From Astragalus membranaceus (Eukaryota > Streptophyta > Magnoliopsida > Fabales > Fabaceae), in contig CM076849.1 in assembly GCA_039519185.1 (NCBI GenBank), positions 108,939,806 through 109,003,805 of the forward strand: DNA of 64,000 nt. The letters run 5' to 3'. Shown piece after piece: positions 32,772-43,601 of this stretch. The position numbers were made by a program, and so were the translations under genes. Each line of letters begins with the position of its first letter. Position 1 is the first letter of the stretch. The notes under the pieces are model-generated. The model was not told where the DNA came from, did no database searches, and was given only the letters and a program-made list of their open reading frames with translations.

Positions 32772-35543
32772 GTTCCCAAGCAGGAGGCTTCCCTAGAGAA
32801 GAAAGGGTCTGTCTTCGACCGATTGGGGTCACCTCCTAAAGGATCCACCGTGGCAGAACGCATGGCTCTCTTATAAGAATAGCTGCAGTTGGGAGGGCCG
32901 AGTCCACTTCAAAGAGCCCAAAAGAAGCTCCCAAAGCCAAGAAAGCTTGTCCATGACCTCAGAGAGTTACACTTATCCAAGCTCAACCCTAAGAGGCTCA
33001 CACCTCGGCCCAGAGACTTGAGAGAAAGACTCCAACACGTCCCACCTGGGGGTCATGGTCGGCCTGTCGATGATCCCATTGGACAAGCCATCATGCGAAA
33101 CCCAAGAGAAGAGGCTCACCCCAAAGAGGAGAGAGGGTAGCACAGGTTACTCGGGCTAAAGATTCAGCATATGTGGACATTACTGTCTTGAATGACCACG
33201 AGTTGAGAGCTACTAGAACTGTGAAGCCACCTTCGGAGGTACCACAGAATCAATGGATGACACAGACAGCAGTAGAAGTACCAGCACGAGTGGCCTCCAA
33301 ATCACGCTTACAGACAAGGAGGCTACAGAAAGGCGAGAGCTTTTAATAGAATGAGGGAGATGCTTCAGATGCTCACCTCGGCTAGAGGAGGGAGTTCCAG
33401 ACCATCCCCGCAGTCATTATTGATACGACGTTGGAACGGGCCTTCTCAAAACCGGTCGAGGACACAGCTCCGGAGTGATGGATGCCCAAGGAGGAAAAGC
33501 CCAGCACTATGATAGGAATGATGGATGCACCCCATAGCCCGGTCACAGTCCCGAACCACCCCAACTAGTTAATATACCCCATGTTGAAGGAAGTATGACA
33601 GAGGAAGAACTTGCACAAGACGACCTCTTGGGGGAAGATGAAGAGAACCCCTTCGGACCATTAAATTTTGACGGGGACTTCCTAATAGGATCAATACTTG
33701 ATGACATAATGGACGGAGAAGATGGGTAATTTTATGTTGACATAGAGATGGTGGGCCTTCTCCCACCAGAATTCTGGAGAAATTAGTACCAGCCAAAATC
33801 TCTCGAGGGAGATGTCTTTGTTGAGGAAGCCAAATGGACTTCCTTGACAGAGCTCGATGGGCCAGTCACGGAAGGGATGCTGTTTGAGAAGCCTTCGACA
33901 GACATGACTAGACACTTGAAGCCACTGTACATCAAAGCCCATCTGAATGGGAAGTTGTTTAATTGAGTCTTCGTGGATGGTGGTGCTGTGCTGAACATCA
34001 TGCCATTGGCCACTATGAAGAAGTTGGGGAAGAATGCCGAAGACCTCATTCCAACAACCATGACCATGACTAGTTTCATTGGCCACCCATCCCATACTTT
34101 GGGAGTGTTGGTGGCCGATGTAATAGTTGGGACCAAGGTAACTCGCTCGGCCTTCTTCGTCATAGAAGGGAAGCCTTCATATGTTGTGATCTCGGGGAGG
34201 GACTAGATCCATATTAGTGAATGTGTTCCCTCTACTCTGCATCAGAATGTAATGATATGGATAGGAGGTGAAAATGAATGTTTGAGGCTGTCTTCTACTC
34301 CCCTCATTTGCATCCTATTTTCATCCCAGGAAATTATGAGAAAGATGGCATAGAATCATGTGACTGGACTAAGAAAGGTTTTGAATTCAAAATGTTGGCC
34401 GACCCACGGCCTAGCAATGAGAATAAGGATTGATCTCCCAACAGAAGTACAGAGCCTGCTGGATCGGCTGTATCTATTCCAAATCGAATCCAGCATTGAG
34501 GTGACTATGTTTGGTGCAGTGTATGAAGAGCACGGACTCTCGGAACACCCCTGCCAAGAGGCTTCGGATGACCCCGATAATGGGACGCTGGCCGAACCTC
34601 GCCACATAGAGCCTATCCAGAGGAGGATACCAACATTTGAAGCTCAAGATCCTCCGTTGGAAGTGAACCTAGGGAGTGAAAGTGAGCCGAGGATGACTAA
34701 GGTCAGTGGCAAGCTACAACCTCGGTAACGAGATCAGGTGGTAGCTTTGATAAAGGACTACCGCGACTGCTTTGCATAGGACTACCATGAAATGCCCAAC
34801 CTTGATAGAGCCGTGGTAGAGCATAGGTTACCCATCAAGGAAGGTTGCAAGCCCCATAAGCTACCACCGAGGAGGTTCAACCCACAACTGATGCCCCAGA
34901 TCAAAGCAGAGGTGGAAAGACTGCTGAAGGCAGGGTTCATAAGAACTGCCAGGTATGTAGAACGGCTGTCTAATATAGTCCATGTGATAAAAAAAAGTGG
35001 TCAGGTCAGGGTATGTATTGATTACAGAGATCTAAACTTGGCCACTCAAAAAGATGAGTATGGTATGCCTGTGGCCGATATGCCTGTCGACGCCGCGGCT
35101 AACAATGCCATCTTGACTTTTATGGACTGCTATTATGGTTACAACCAGATATAAGTGGCCGAGGCTGACACCCATAAGACTCCCTTTAGGTGCCCTGGTG
35201 CCTTAGGCATCTATGAATGGTTGGTAATGCCTTTTGGCCTCAAAAATGCAGGAGCCACGTAACAAAGGGCCATGAATTCTATTTTCCATGACCTCATTGG
35301 TAAAAGCATGGAGGTATACATTGATGATGTGGTGATCAAATCCAAGAGCTTCGAAGCCCACCTAGTTGAGCTTGAACAAGCTCTAAAACGGATGGGACTC
35401 CACAATCTCAAAATGAACCCTACTAAATGTGCTTTTGGCGTGTCTGCAGGCAATTTTCTAGGCTCCTTGGTGCACAACCCGGGCATTGAAGTAGATAAGA
35501 ATAAAGCTCGGGCTATCCTGGAGGCAAGACCCCCCAGAACATA
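32772..35543 (+). pseudogene. Tat-lineage gag-pol relic, second part (gag, protease, RT)
   Basis: Continues the frame broken by the solo LTR. Gag C terminus decays through several stops (32772-33700). Protease: HLKPLYIKAHLNGKLF, then FVDGGAVLNIMP (about 33970-34010), the D-G-G type of Tat elements. RT: HRLPIKEGCKPHKLP, then VRVCIDYRDLNLATQKDEY (about 35010), YIDD in MEVYIDDVVIKSK (about 35320), and GNFLGSLVHNPGIEVDKNKA near the end. Stops at about 33965, 34205, 34726, 34780, 35154 and 35262 break it. Sequence ends abruptly at ARPPRT (35541-35543), before RNase H and integrase, where the antisense ORF region starts. Same family as the minus copy at 1-2009. Confidence 0.87.
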
Positions 35544-38500
35544 GCGATATGTGTTCTGATGTAAGAGATTTTTGAGGAGGGGGTGGATTTTCGACCAAGG
35601 TTTGCACGTCGCCTTCCCCAACCAAAACCTCTAAGGCAAGGACTTGCTCTAAGGAAGCTTGTAGGTCACCCCATGTCGCTATGGTGCTATGGATATCCTC
35701 ACGACTGCACTGGAGATCGGCTTCGAGTCATGGCCGTTGTGGGAGTAGTAAGGTCAGTTTGGGTTTCCAATGACAAATTGCGATGGTAAAGTTGATAAAG
35801 GTTGATGGATATGGCTGCCAGTTTCTGCTTGGCTTCTAAGTTTTGAGGAACGAGAGCGACCAACTCTTCTAAGTTCTGATCTTTCAATACTTCACTCTCC
35901 TCTTGACCTAGGGTGAGGAAAGTGGTCTGATAGCATTCCTTCTCGGTTTGAAGATCTGTCATTTTCTATAAAGATGATTGCGTAGATCCCTCAATTTTCT
36001 GGGCTGGAGCATAAGTATTTGAGAGGTCACCGAGCTGCAGGGCAAACTGCCGAAAGGCACTCTTCTTCAGCTCTAAAACCTCACCCGAGTTTGACAGCCT
36101 AAACAATGAAGCTCGAAGATCGTTGACTTGTTCCTCCCCGGTAAGAATTTTCCCAGCCAGAGCAACATTTACCCGAGAGAGGTCCGAATCTAGTGAGTAG
36201 GTTGGTGCTGGAGGTTCATCCAGGCTCATGAAGTACCGAGCTAGCTCTTCCTCCGAAACCACGGGATCCTCGGTGACTGATTGTGATGGAGGGGGAGAAG
36301 AAATGTTGGTTTCTTCATTTGAAAGGATCTGGGTCTCATCGGTCTGATCCCGAGGAAGAAGATATAAAGCTCACATACGGAAAACAGAAGTTAATGAAAT
36401 TTCTAGAAGAATCGCTTACCGTAGTGTTTCCGAGGTTCGGCCGTGGAGAAGATGCTGCCCCTGGTGGTGGATGGATTTTTTGTCAAAGCAGAATAGAAAT
36501 TAGCAAAGGCTAAGGCAACACCACTATGGGAAATGTAAGAAGAAGAATCACTTGTAGCCTTTTGAGTAGTAGATCCCGAGTTCTTTTTCGGTGTGTCAAG
36601 GGAAGATCATCTTCGTCATCTTCGTCGTCGTCGTCAGAGAGGTGGACAAAAGATTGGTTCTTGCAGAAAAGGGAACCATTAATTGATGCTAACGGAGATA
36701 GTTAAGATAACGAAACAATGAGAGTTCGGCCAATGATGAACTTACCCGGGGTGGATCTGGGATAGACATCAACCAAGGAGAGGAACACTGAGGGGGAGAA
36801 GGATGGAGGTCTGGTTTCTTTTTCTTCTTCCTTTCTGATTGACTGACAGGTAGAGTGGCGACTGTGACAGGTGGTGGGCTGACAACGACAACCATTGAAG
36901 TTGGTCGAGCGGGAAGGCCCCTAACAGTGCCCATGTATTCGTTGATGTAGTCAGCAATGAAAAAAGGCATTTGGTGACCAGCGGCCACCAGCGTTGGTAG
37001 TCGCGGGTCTCCCCAGGATGCTGGTTATAGGCGCCCTTAGTAAACGTCAAGAACTTGTCATGGTGGGCTTTCAGAATTCCCCTGAGATCGATGAGTAAGA
37101 ATTTCCTCCTTTGGTGGACAGGGGCCAAATTTGTTGGCCGAGGACAAATTGACGGGCTGCGAAGTTGGGATGATATGGCTTAAGAGTGAAAAAGTTGTTG
37201 AGAGAAGAAAGTCTAACACCGGCTATGAGGTCCTTGGCCCCGAGTACACGGCACCGGTTGGCGACTGTGTAGTGGTTGTCTTCAACAGGGAGATCTTGTT
37301 GGAGTACATGAAAGATCCATGCGGGACCAAGGTTCTTCTTGAAAATGGGACACCCGTCGAAGTTCGTGGGGGATACAACAAAAAGTGCCCGAATTACTCC
37401 TAAGCGCTCCACAGTTGAGACAGAGGCCTTGGCAAGTTCCATGCCCAGAACCCTAGAGGATGGCGCTGAGGGTGAAGAGGCCTCTGCCAAAAATTGGGGA
37501 AAATGGAGGTGAACCCAGAGTTGGAGGAACCAGATGGGCCCCTCGGCCTTGGCATAGTTCCCAGTCTCCCTGAGCTGCCGGAGCAGGCTCTCCATCCCTT
37601 TGTAGAGGAGAGCCAAGAAACTGGGAGGCCAAGCGTAACCACGACTAGAAAGCATCATATGGATGAAAGGTGAAAGTTCCTTCACGGCTCCAAAGGATTT
37701 GGTGCTGCAGAAATACATGCTAAAAAAGTACACTAGGAAGGCATGGTGTTCTCCTTCCGTCACTTCCCCTATTTTCTTCGCATTCCAGGCCATGAGATTA
37801 GCGAAGGCAGGGGCAAAGGTGTACTCGAGGTCGACGCCGGCGAAATTTAAGGTCGCCGTGCACATCGTGGTCACCAACGGGGAGACCTAGGATGGCAGCC
37901 ACGTCAAGAACTGTGGGAGTAAGAATGCCCCACGGGAAAGCAAAGGCATTAAGGGAAGATGACCAGAAACTCATGAAAGGGAAGAGAACATCAAAGGTGT
38001 GAGATACCTCTATGGCTGACACTTGGATCATATCGTGGATGCCCCAGGATTTCGTGGGGTTTCACCTTTGGCTTCAGACATGCGTCGGATCCAGTCGGCG
38101 TAGCCGGGAGAGCACTTCGGTCACCCACGAAGGTCTTGGTGTTTCACTCCCAACATACACCAGGATTCGGTGATAGGGATGCTGTTGAAGCCAAAGCGTT
38201 TGTCATAAGTGTTGTAGCCATGGTCGGCTTTAGAGGTGCAAGGACGGAGGACTGTTAAATCGTCCACCTGAGAAAAGAGGCTGAAGGGGATCACCATGGT
38301 CGACGGCGTCTGGTGGCCGGAGGAAGAGGCAACTTGTTTGTGGTTAGACATGTTTGGATTGCGGAGAGAGAATAACGAGGAAGAAATTGCAGGAAAGGGT
38401 TTATGACATGGGGGAAAGTGAAGGTTTACACGATTCCAAGTGGATATTTATAACCACAGCAAGAAATGATTAAAACGTCTGGGGAACCGATGCTGCACCG

Positions 38501-38635
38501 TTTTGCAGGAGAAGATAAGCCGCCACACATCTATTCATTGACGTAACAGCTAGTCATCACACAACTTATCGTTTCGGTTTTTCCGCAGTCAGTCAGATCC
38601 ACTTGGCTGTACAACAACGCAAAAAGGAGGGCATT
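35544..38635 (-). pseudogene. Antisense plant-mobile-domain ORF of a Tat-type element, frameshifted
   Basis: Minus-strand coding from ATG at 38351 (SNHKQVASSSGHQTPS) through the typical PMD core AFAFPWGILTPTVLDVAAIL (about 37930) and a helical region (PAFANLMAWNAKKIGE, RLGVIRALFVV) to 37071. Further open stretches continue to about 35700, including a coiled-coil-like part (LRASLFRLSNSGEVLELKK). The frame shifts near 38100-38030 and at about 37845 (GDLKF to GVDLEY), so it is broken. It lies antisense to the element, whose polypurine tract and LTR (38621-39405) are plus-strand. Tat-lineage elements such as maize Grande are known for antisense extra ORFs between pol and 3' LTR. The exact 3' end is unclear, and an intron cannot be excluded. 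Confidence 0.7.
38621..38635 (+). other. Polypurine tract before the 770-bp LTR
   Basis: AAAAAGGAGGGCATT directly precedes TGTTATCACCC, showing that the LTR at 38636 is a plus-strand 3' LTR. Confidence 0.75.
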
Positions 38636-39405
38636 TGTTATCACCCAAAATAAAATAATGTTGTTGGCCGAGGGAAAAAGAGAAAAACAGGGCAGTGATG
38701 GGTTCGAGATAAGCAAGCAAAGGCATGATATACGAGAGCCTGAATGAAGGTAGACATGATACCGAGGAGCTACAAAACTCGGTGGGAGGATACCTCGACC
38801 ATAGAATGACTTGGCTGAGGTGCCAACGGCCAAAGGCCGTATGCAGAGCGTGGCCGAGGGAGAGAATACTTGCTTGGAGCGTAAGTATTTAACGCACGAA
38901 GACATATCACGTTGGAGGGGTTAAGATCGAAGAGCACACGACCCCGTGGAAAGCGAAGCGACGAGAGCTTTACCCGACTAACTATGCTAGTGAGCTCATG
39001 GAGGAGTCGACTCCGCATTTCGAGGGGCTAGGCATAGTTAGAACTGTCGATTGCAATTGATCCAACGGTGGGCAGATGTAGGCTCGGATATTGGCCGACG
39101 AAGGCACATGTATATATATAGGAATGCTTGTACAGTTCAACACACACACATCTATCAATACACAAGTCATTTACTTATTTTTTCTTCACTTTATCGTTTT
39201 TCTTTATGATTTCCAAGTTTTCGTAGTTAATCCAAGTCACACGTCCCTCTCACACCTAACCTAACACTCTATGGAGAAGTTAGGGAGCCCATAGTCGAGG
39301 AACAGAGTTCCTTCCTGGGAGCAATTGCTTGAAGAAAGAGGAATCACAGACTGTCCAAACCTCTAGCCGAACCTACAGCTAGTATTTAAGTGTTTGACGA
39401 CAACA
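38636..39405 (+). repeat. 3' LTR of a Tat-type element (770 bp)
   Basis: Starts TGTTATCACCC, ends GACGACAACA; collinear with 32004-32771 but clearly diverged. TATA-like TATATATATA at 39111-39120. The right flank AGTCT does not match GCATT on the left, as expected because the left side is internal sequence. Confidence 0.82.
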
Positions 39406-40745
39406 AGTCTCTAGCGCAAAAATCCCATAAATTCGGCAAAGAAGTAGATCCTCTATTGTTAAGAATAAAAAGTTTTAACCCAATGGTAGACAAAAATAGG
39501 AGGAATTTGATCTTTATCAATCCAAGGTTCTGAGACAAACAAAAAATCCGGCCTATGTGAAAGGAAAAAATTATTGAGGGCAAATTTAGTTTTTGAATAC
39601 CCAGCCCTATGGCATCCAAATATAATATCTTCATATCAAAAAGGGACTGAGGCAGAGCCTACCCTATAATGGGTATTATAACCCTCAGAGTCGACAAAAC
39701 CTGTTTCTTGTTCTATGGGTTAGACAAAACCTGTTGGAAACTATCATTTTCCACAGAGTTGACAACATCATCAGTCTCATCTCCCCAAAATTTACCCAGA
39801 ATTCGCATATCAGATGCAACCACTGCATTTTCCTTAAAGGAATTGTCATCCAACTCAACAACAGTCAGAGAATCAAGCCTGGTGGTGGGTGCTTGAGTAG
39901 AGGATGAATTTATGTACTACCGTAATTTCGGGGTTAAGGAGGGGACTGCTACATCCTCCAAATTATGTGAAATTGCAGGCGATAGATTCTGAGCATGAAA
40001 GAAGTCCTTATGAGTTGCACCGGACTTAGAACCATGTTGCTTATCCTTACACGCCTTAGCCATGTCTGCCACCCTACCGTGCAGAGGATTAGGGTCTGCT
40101 TCTATCTCTTGAGGAGATAAAACAGTGTTATTTATACCTTGAAATCGATTAAGATCAGTATCTTCCTCCATTGATATAACAACACCAGAGGCGTGAACTG
40201 CCTTAGATTTAGGCACAACTGTAGAGGGCCCATCAATAGTCTCATGCTCATCCACCACAATGGATTTTCCTTTATCTATCCTGGGAACGTAATGATCTGA
40301 CGTCTGTGGTGGGTTTTTCTGTGAGACCTCCTTCCTCTCTTTATTCTTTGTCTTCAGTACTTCAGTTTTTTGACAACTTGTTCACCTGAATTTCCATGTT
40401 TGCAAATTTGAATCGAGTGACCAAGGCATTGACTTGATTCGCAAAAAAGAGGCACATGCATGTCCATATTCAACACCAATAAAAAAATCATACCGTTTAA
40501 CAGTTGATCACAAAGTGGTGCAGTTAAATCAATATCTATCAATACCCTGGCTAAGTAACCAAATGATCTTCTTGCAGTAGCTTCATCCAAAGCAATAGGG
40601 ACACCTAAGCCAACCCTAATTACAAAAAAAAGTTTAGGTCTCCAGTATTCACGAGAAAGACCATGCAGTCAGACCCAACAATGATCAATAATTTGTTTCG
40701 TAGAGTAAGGATCAAAGTCAGGCGTCCAAGCAAAGAGACGTAACA
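39406..40745 (-). pseudogene. L1-type LINE fragment: ORF1 C terminus and start of ORF2
   Basis: Minus strand. 40745-40350 reads as a DUF4283-type ORF1 (WTPDFDPYSTKQIIDHCWV, DEATARRSFGYLARVLIDID, CLGHSIQICK with a knuckle-like Cys/His remnant). 40258-39917 is the variable linker. 39634 and below resembles the start of ORF2 endonuclease (MKILYLDAIGLGIQ). The frame is broken several times, and the fragment ends at the LTR boundary at 39405/39406, so reverse transcriptase is absent. Family assignment rests on the DUF4283-like region. Confidence 0.65.
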
Positions 40746-42376
40746 CACCCGGATTTATTGTACTTGATTTTTGTGGCTTTGTTTATAGGCTTTTACTTAT
40801 TTTGTACATAGGTTTTTGTCTGGATGAGGTTATCCTCTTCATTCTGGTTTTATTTTGGCTTTTCTGGCAAGGTTTTTGCTTCTATTTATTTTCTTTAACA
40901 ACTCTGATACAAGCATGGTTTTACTAACTTAGAAATCCATTTTACTTATTTTACTACCTTAATATGATTTTACAGTTCTTATAGCAGCATGTACTACTTG
41001 GCCTATTAGGATGACCTTTTACACTTTCTACATTTGCATAGAGCTCGCGGATCACCTACAAATACTTCAGTAATAGTCAACTAGCACCAATTTCATCCAA
41101 AACCTATAACAGGTATGTGTCTCTATGTTTGATGTGATTACATATTTTATAACTACCAAATAATGTACATGCATGGATATTTAACCAGAAATACAAACTT
41201 GAATGCCAATGGGTGGTATATATGATAGTGTCTACTAATTGTTTCTAGATTTTATTTGGCCTGTATAATTTCATAGAATGATTTTCTACAACTAAGACTT
41301 GGGTTCACCTATGGAATTATAAAAAATTGAGTTCTTTTTACTTTCTGAAATGTACTGGCTGCACACTTCGGTTAAGCTGAGGACCGAGATGCTCACCAAG
41401 CTGAGAAGCTTTGCTCGCTCCGAGTTACTTCCGAGATGGTAGTTGAGAAGAGTGATGAATGGTAACCGAGATGTTCCAGCTAGCGTTGATCCGACAAGGG
41501 GGGTGGTACCTGCACACACTCTGATGCCTAAGTCAGCATTGGGAATGGGTGATGTGAGGTAATAAATGCGTACCTGTAGCATTGATGGGATAGTGTTTTT
41601 ATAGCGATTGGTGCCTGCACGTGGCGCTTTATGAAAGGTGTTTTTGTAGATGCGCTTGGGCCCTTTAATTAGGGAAATACATCTATACTGTCGATATTGT
41701 ATGGACTATGGGCTTGGCTAGATTGGGCCTAAGTGTTTGGTCAATCTGGAACAATTTCCCCCCAAGTCAAAGTTCATAGGAACGAAGAGCCTCGACTATA
41801 AAATAATAGATTGACCCGGGCCGACTTGAGTATCTGACCCCTCACTTGAAGTGTTATCGAGATGATTAGCTCGGGTGTTAATGACATTTTTTGATGTCTT
41901 CATTTCTTGAAGTTTCAGGGAGAGATATTGCTAGTTCGGTTTCCCATACACAAAGGCGCGTATTTAACTTGTAGGCTTCTTATAAAAGGGAGCGCGTGCA
42001 CTTTTCCTAGAAGTTTGTGCACGTGTCAGGCTTACCTTGAGGATAGTGTAACAGTTGTCATTCTTTGCAATCCTCTAAAATATGAGGAAGGATTTGTACT
42101 TTGCAGAGTTTGTCCCTATGATGTTTTGAGTCAGTCTGCTTTATCTCTTCCTAAGATCTATCCGTAGTCAATTGATTAGCACCGTCGTTCTTCTTCCGAA
42201 TTCAAGGTACGTTCCACGACTTTCTTTGCTAGCTTCCAATTTGCGTTTTCATTGCTTTTTGGTTGTGGTCCGACCGTGATAAGAATGGAGAGGTTTTCCC
42301 ACTTGTTTGGTTGTGGATTTTCTTATGATCTCCTTGACGTTGGTGTCTTATGTAGGTTTTAGGTAGGGTCGAAAAG
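40746..42376. other. Unassigned stretch, LINE-3'-like start then promoter-like sequence
   Basis: 40750-40910 is T-rich with GTCTGGATGAGGTTATCC and TTCTGGCAAGGTTTTTGC, reminiscent of plant L1 3' tails on the plus strand. 41300-42376 has no supported gene; it leads into the ORF at 42377 and contains the C-run AATTTCCCCCCAAG (41752). I could not find matching LTR ends. Confidence 0.35.
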
Positions 42377-43578
42377 ATGTCGGCTCGAATGAAGCGGGTT
42401 TCCCCTCCAAATGATGGCTCTTCTACTTCTGGTCGGGGCAGACGGTCGGTAGTGAGGAATCGAAATCTTTCGTCGGTCCGCCTCGACATGGATCCTACTA
42501 CTTGGGTGTCTTTGGATATCCTTTCCCGGAGTAGCGTCTTCCGAGAATATGATTCTTCTCCTTTAGCTGACCTCCATACATTGGTGGGTCTTTCTCAAGA
42601 AGAGGAGTGGTATTTGTTTGGTGTTCCTTTCGGGGTGCCGGTGTGCAGCCCTGTTGTTGATGGCCCACGGTTTTTTATACACTTGGCCATGCTTTCGGAG
42701 GCAGGGGTCAGCCCTCCTTTTACCCCTTTCGAAAAAAGGATGCTCGACTTTATGCGTGTTGCTGCTTCACAGGTTAGTCCTGCGAACTGGTGTTCCATGA
42801 AAGCATTTGATCTGGTGATGAGGATTTTTCAAAGGCCTGCGTCAGTGGATTTGTTTTTATACCTGTTCGAATTAGTGTGGAATCCCAATAGAGACTCTAG
42901 GAAAATCCGACAAGGTTTTATTTATTTGGTTCCCAGCTCTTCGGAAAATCTTTTCTCCTCCTTTTTGGTTGATGGTTGTGCAAGTAGGTTCGTCCTTGTA
43001 AGACCTTGAAATTTGGTTACCCTCCGAAAGATTGGCATAGTCGACGACTTTGTTGAACCTGTTGCGTCGTTCTTCCTCACATTCTACACCCGATCTCGTG
43101 CTCAGTTACATGGAATTGATATTGCGACCCTAGAGCTTCTTCAGTCATGGTCGTCCATGTCTCGGAGGATTCTTTGATAAATATCGAAGTTGTTGCCTTG
43201 GCTTCTCGTGGAAAGTCCCTTGATGTGCTCGGTATAAAGGTTTTCATAGGATGATTTCCCATTTTTAACCTGTTGTATTACATTGTAATTTGTTTCATTT
43301 TGATCTGTGCATCAATGATGTCGTCTTTTTCTACCTTTTTTGAATTGAGGGAAGCTTCTGCCCAATCGGTAATTACTGAAACTACTTGCCTCTTACACCG
43401 AGATCAGAACCCGTTAGCTAGGTATGAGGAGAGACCAGGAAAGGGGAAAGAGGTGCTCGAACCCGAGACCTCAACCCAGGAATCCCCTATTGCTTTAAAG
43501 AGAAGCCAAGCCAACATGAGGTGGATGATCAAGTCGGAGCAATGGTCTCCTCGTTTCCTCACAGAAGTTGAGATTTGA
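42377..43578 (+). pseudogene. Gypsy-associated ORF, Transposase_28-like, broken
   Basis: ATG at 42377 opens a 210-codon frame: basic N terminus (MSARMKRVSP, GRGRRSVVRNR), then a helical domain with FIHLAMLSEAGVSPPFTPFE, FMRVAASQVSPANWCSMKAF and the ELVWNPNRD region. That pattern (leaf/height phrase, PPFTPFE, roughly 12-residue helix, SPANW) resembles the gypsy-type transposon family PF04195. The frame stops at 43007-43009 but coding-like sequence continues (LRKIGIVDDFVEPVASFFL in another frame), and a short open frame follows at 43273-43578. Probably the extra ORF of another gypsy element rather than a host gene; the adjacent Tat LTR begins at 43602. Confidence 0.5.
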
Positions 43579-43601
43579 GGATCTTCATGTTGATTCAAAT
43601 G

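Noticed and set aside
32004..39405. One full-length element bounded by LTRs at 32004 and 38636
   Set aside because: The first LTR has its own GTTCC on both sides and the Tat frame rejoins across it, so it is a solo LTR and not the partner of 38636-39405.
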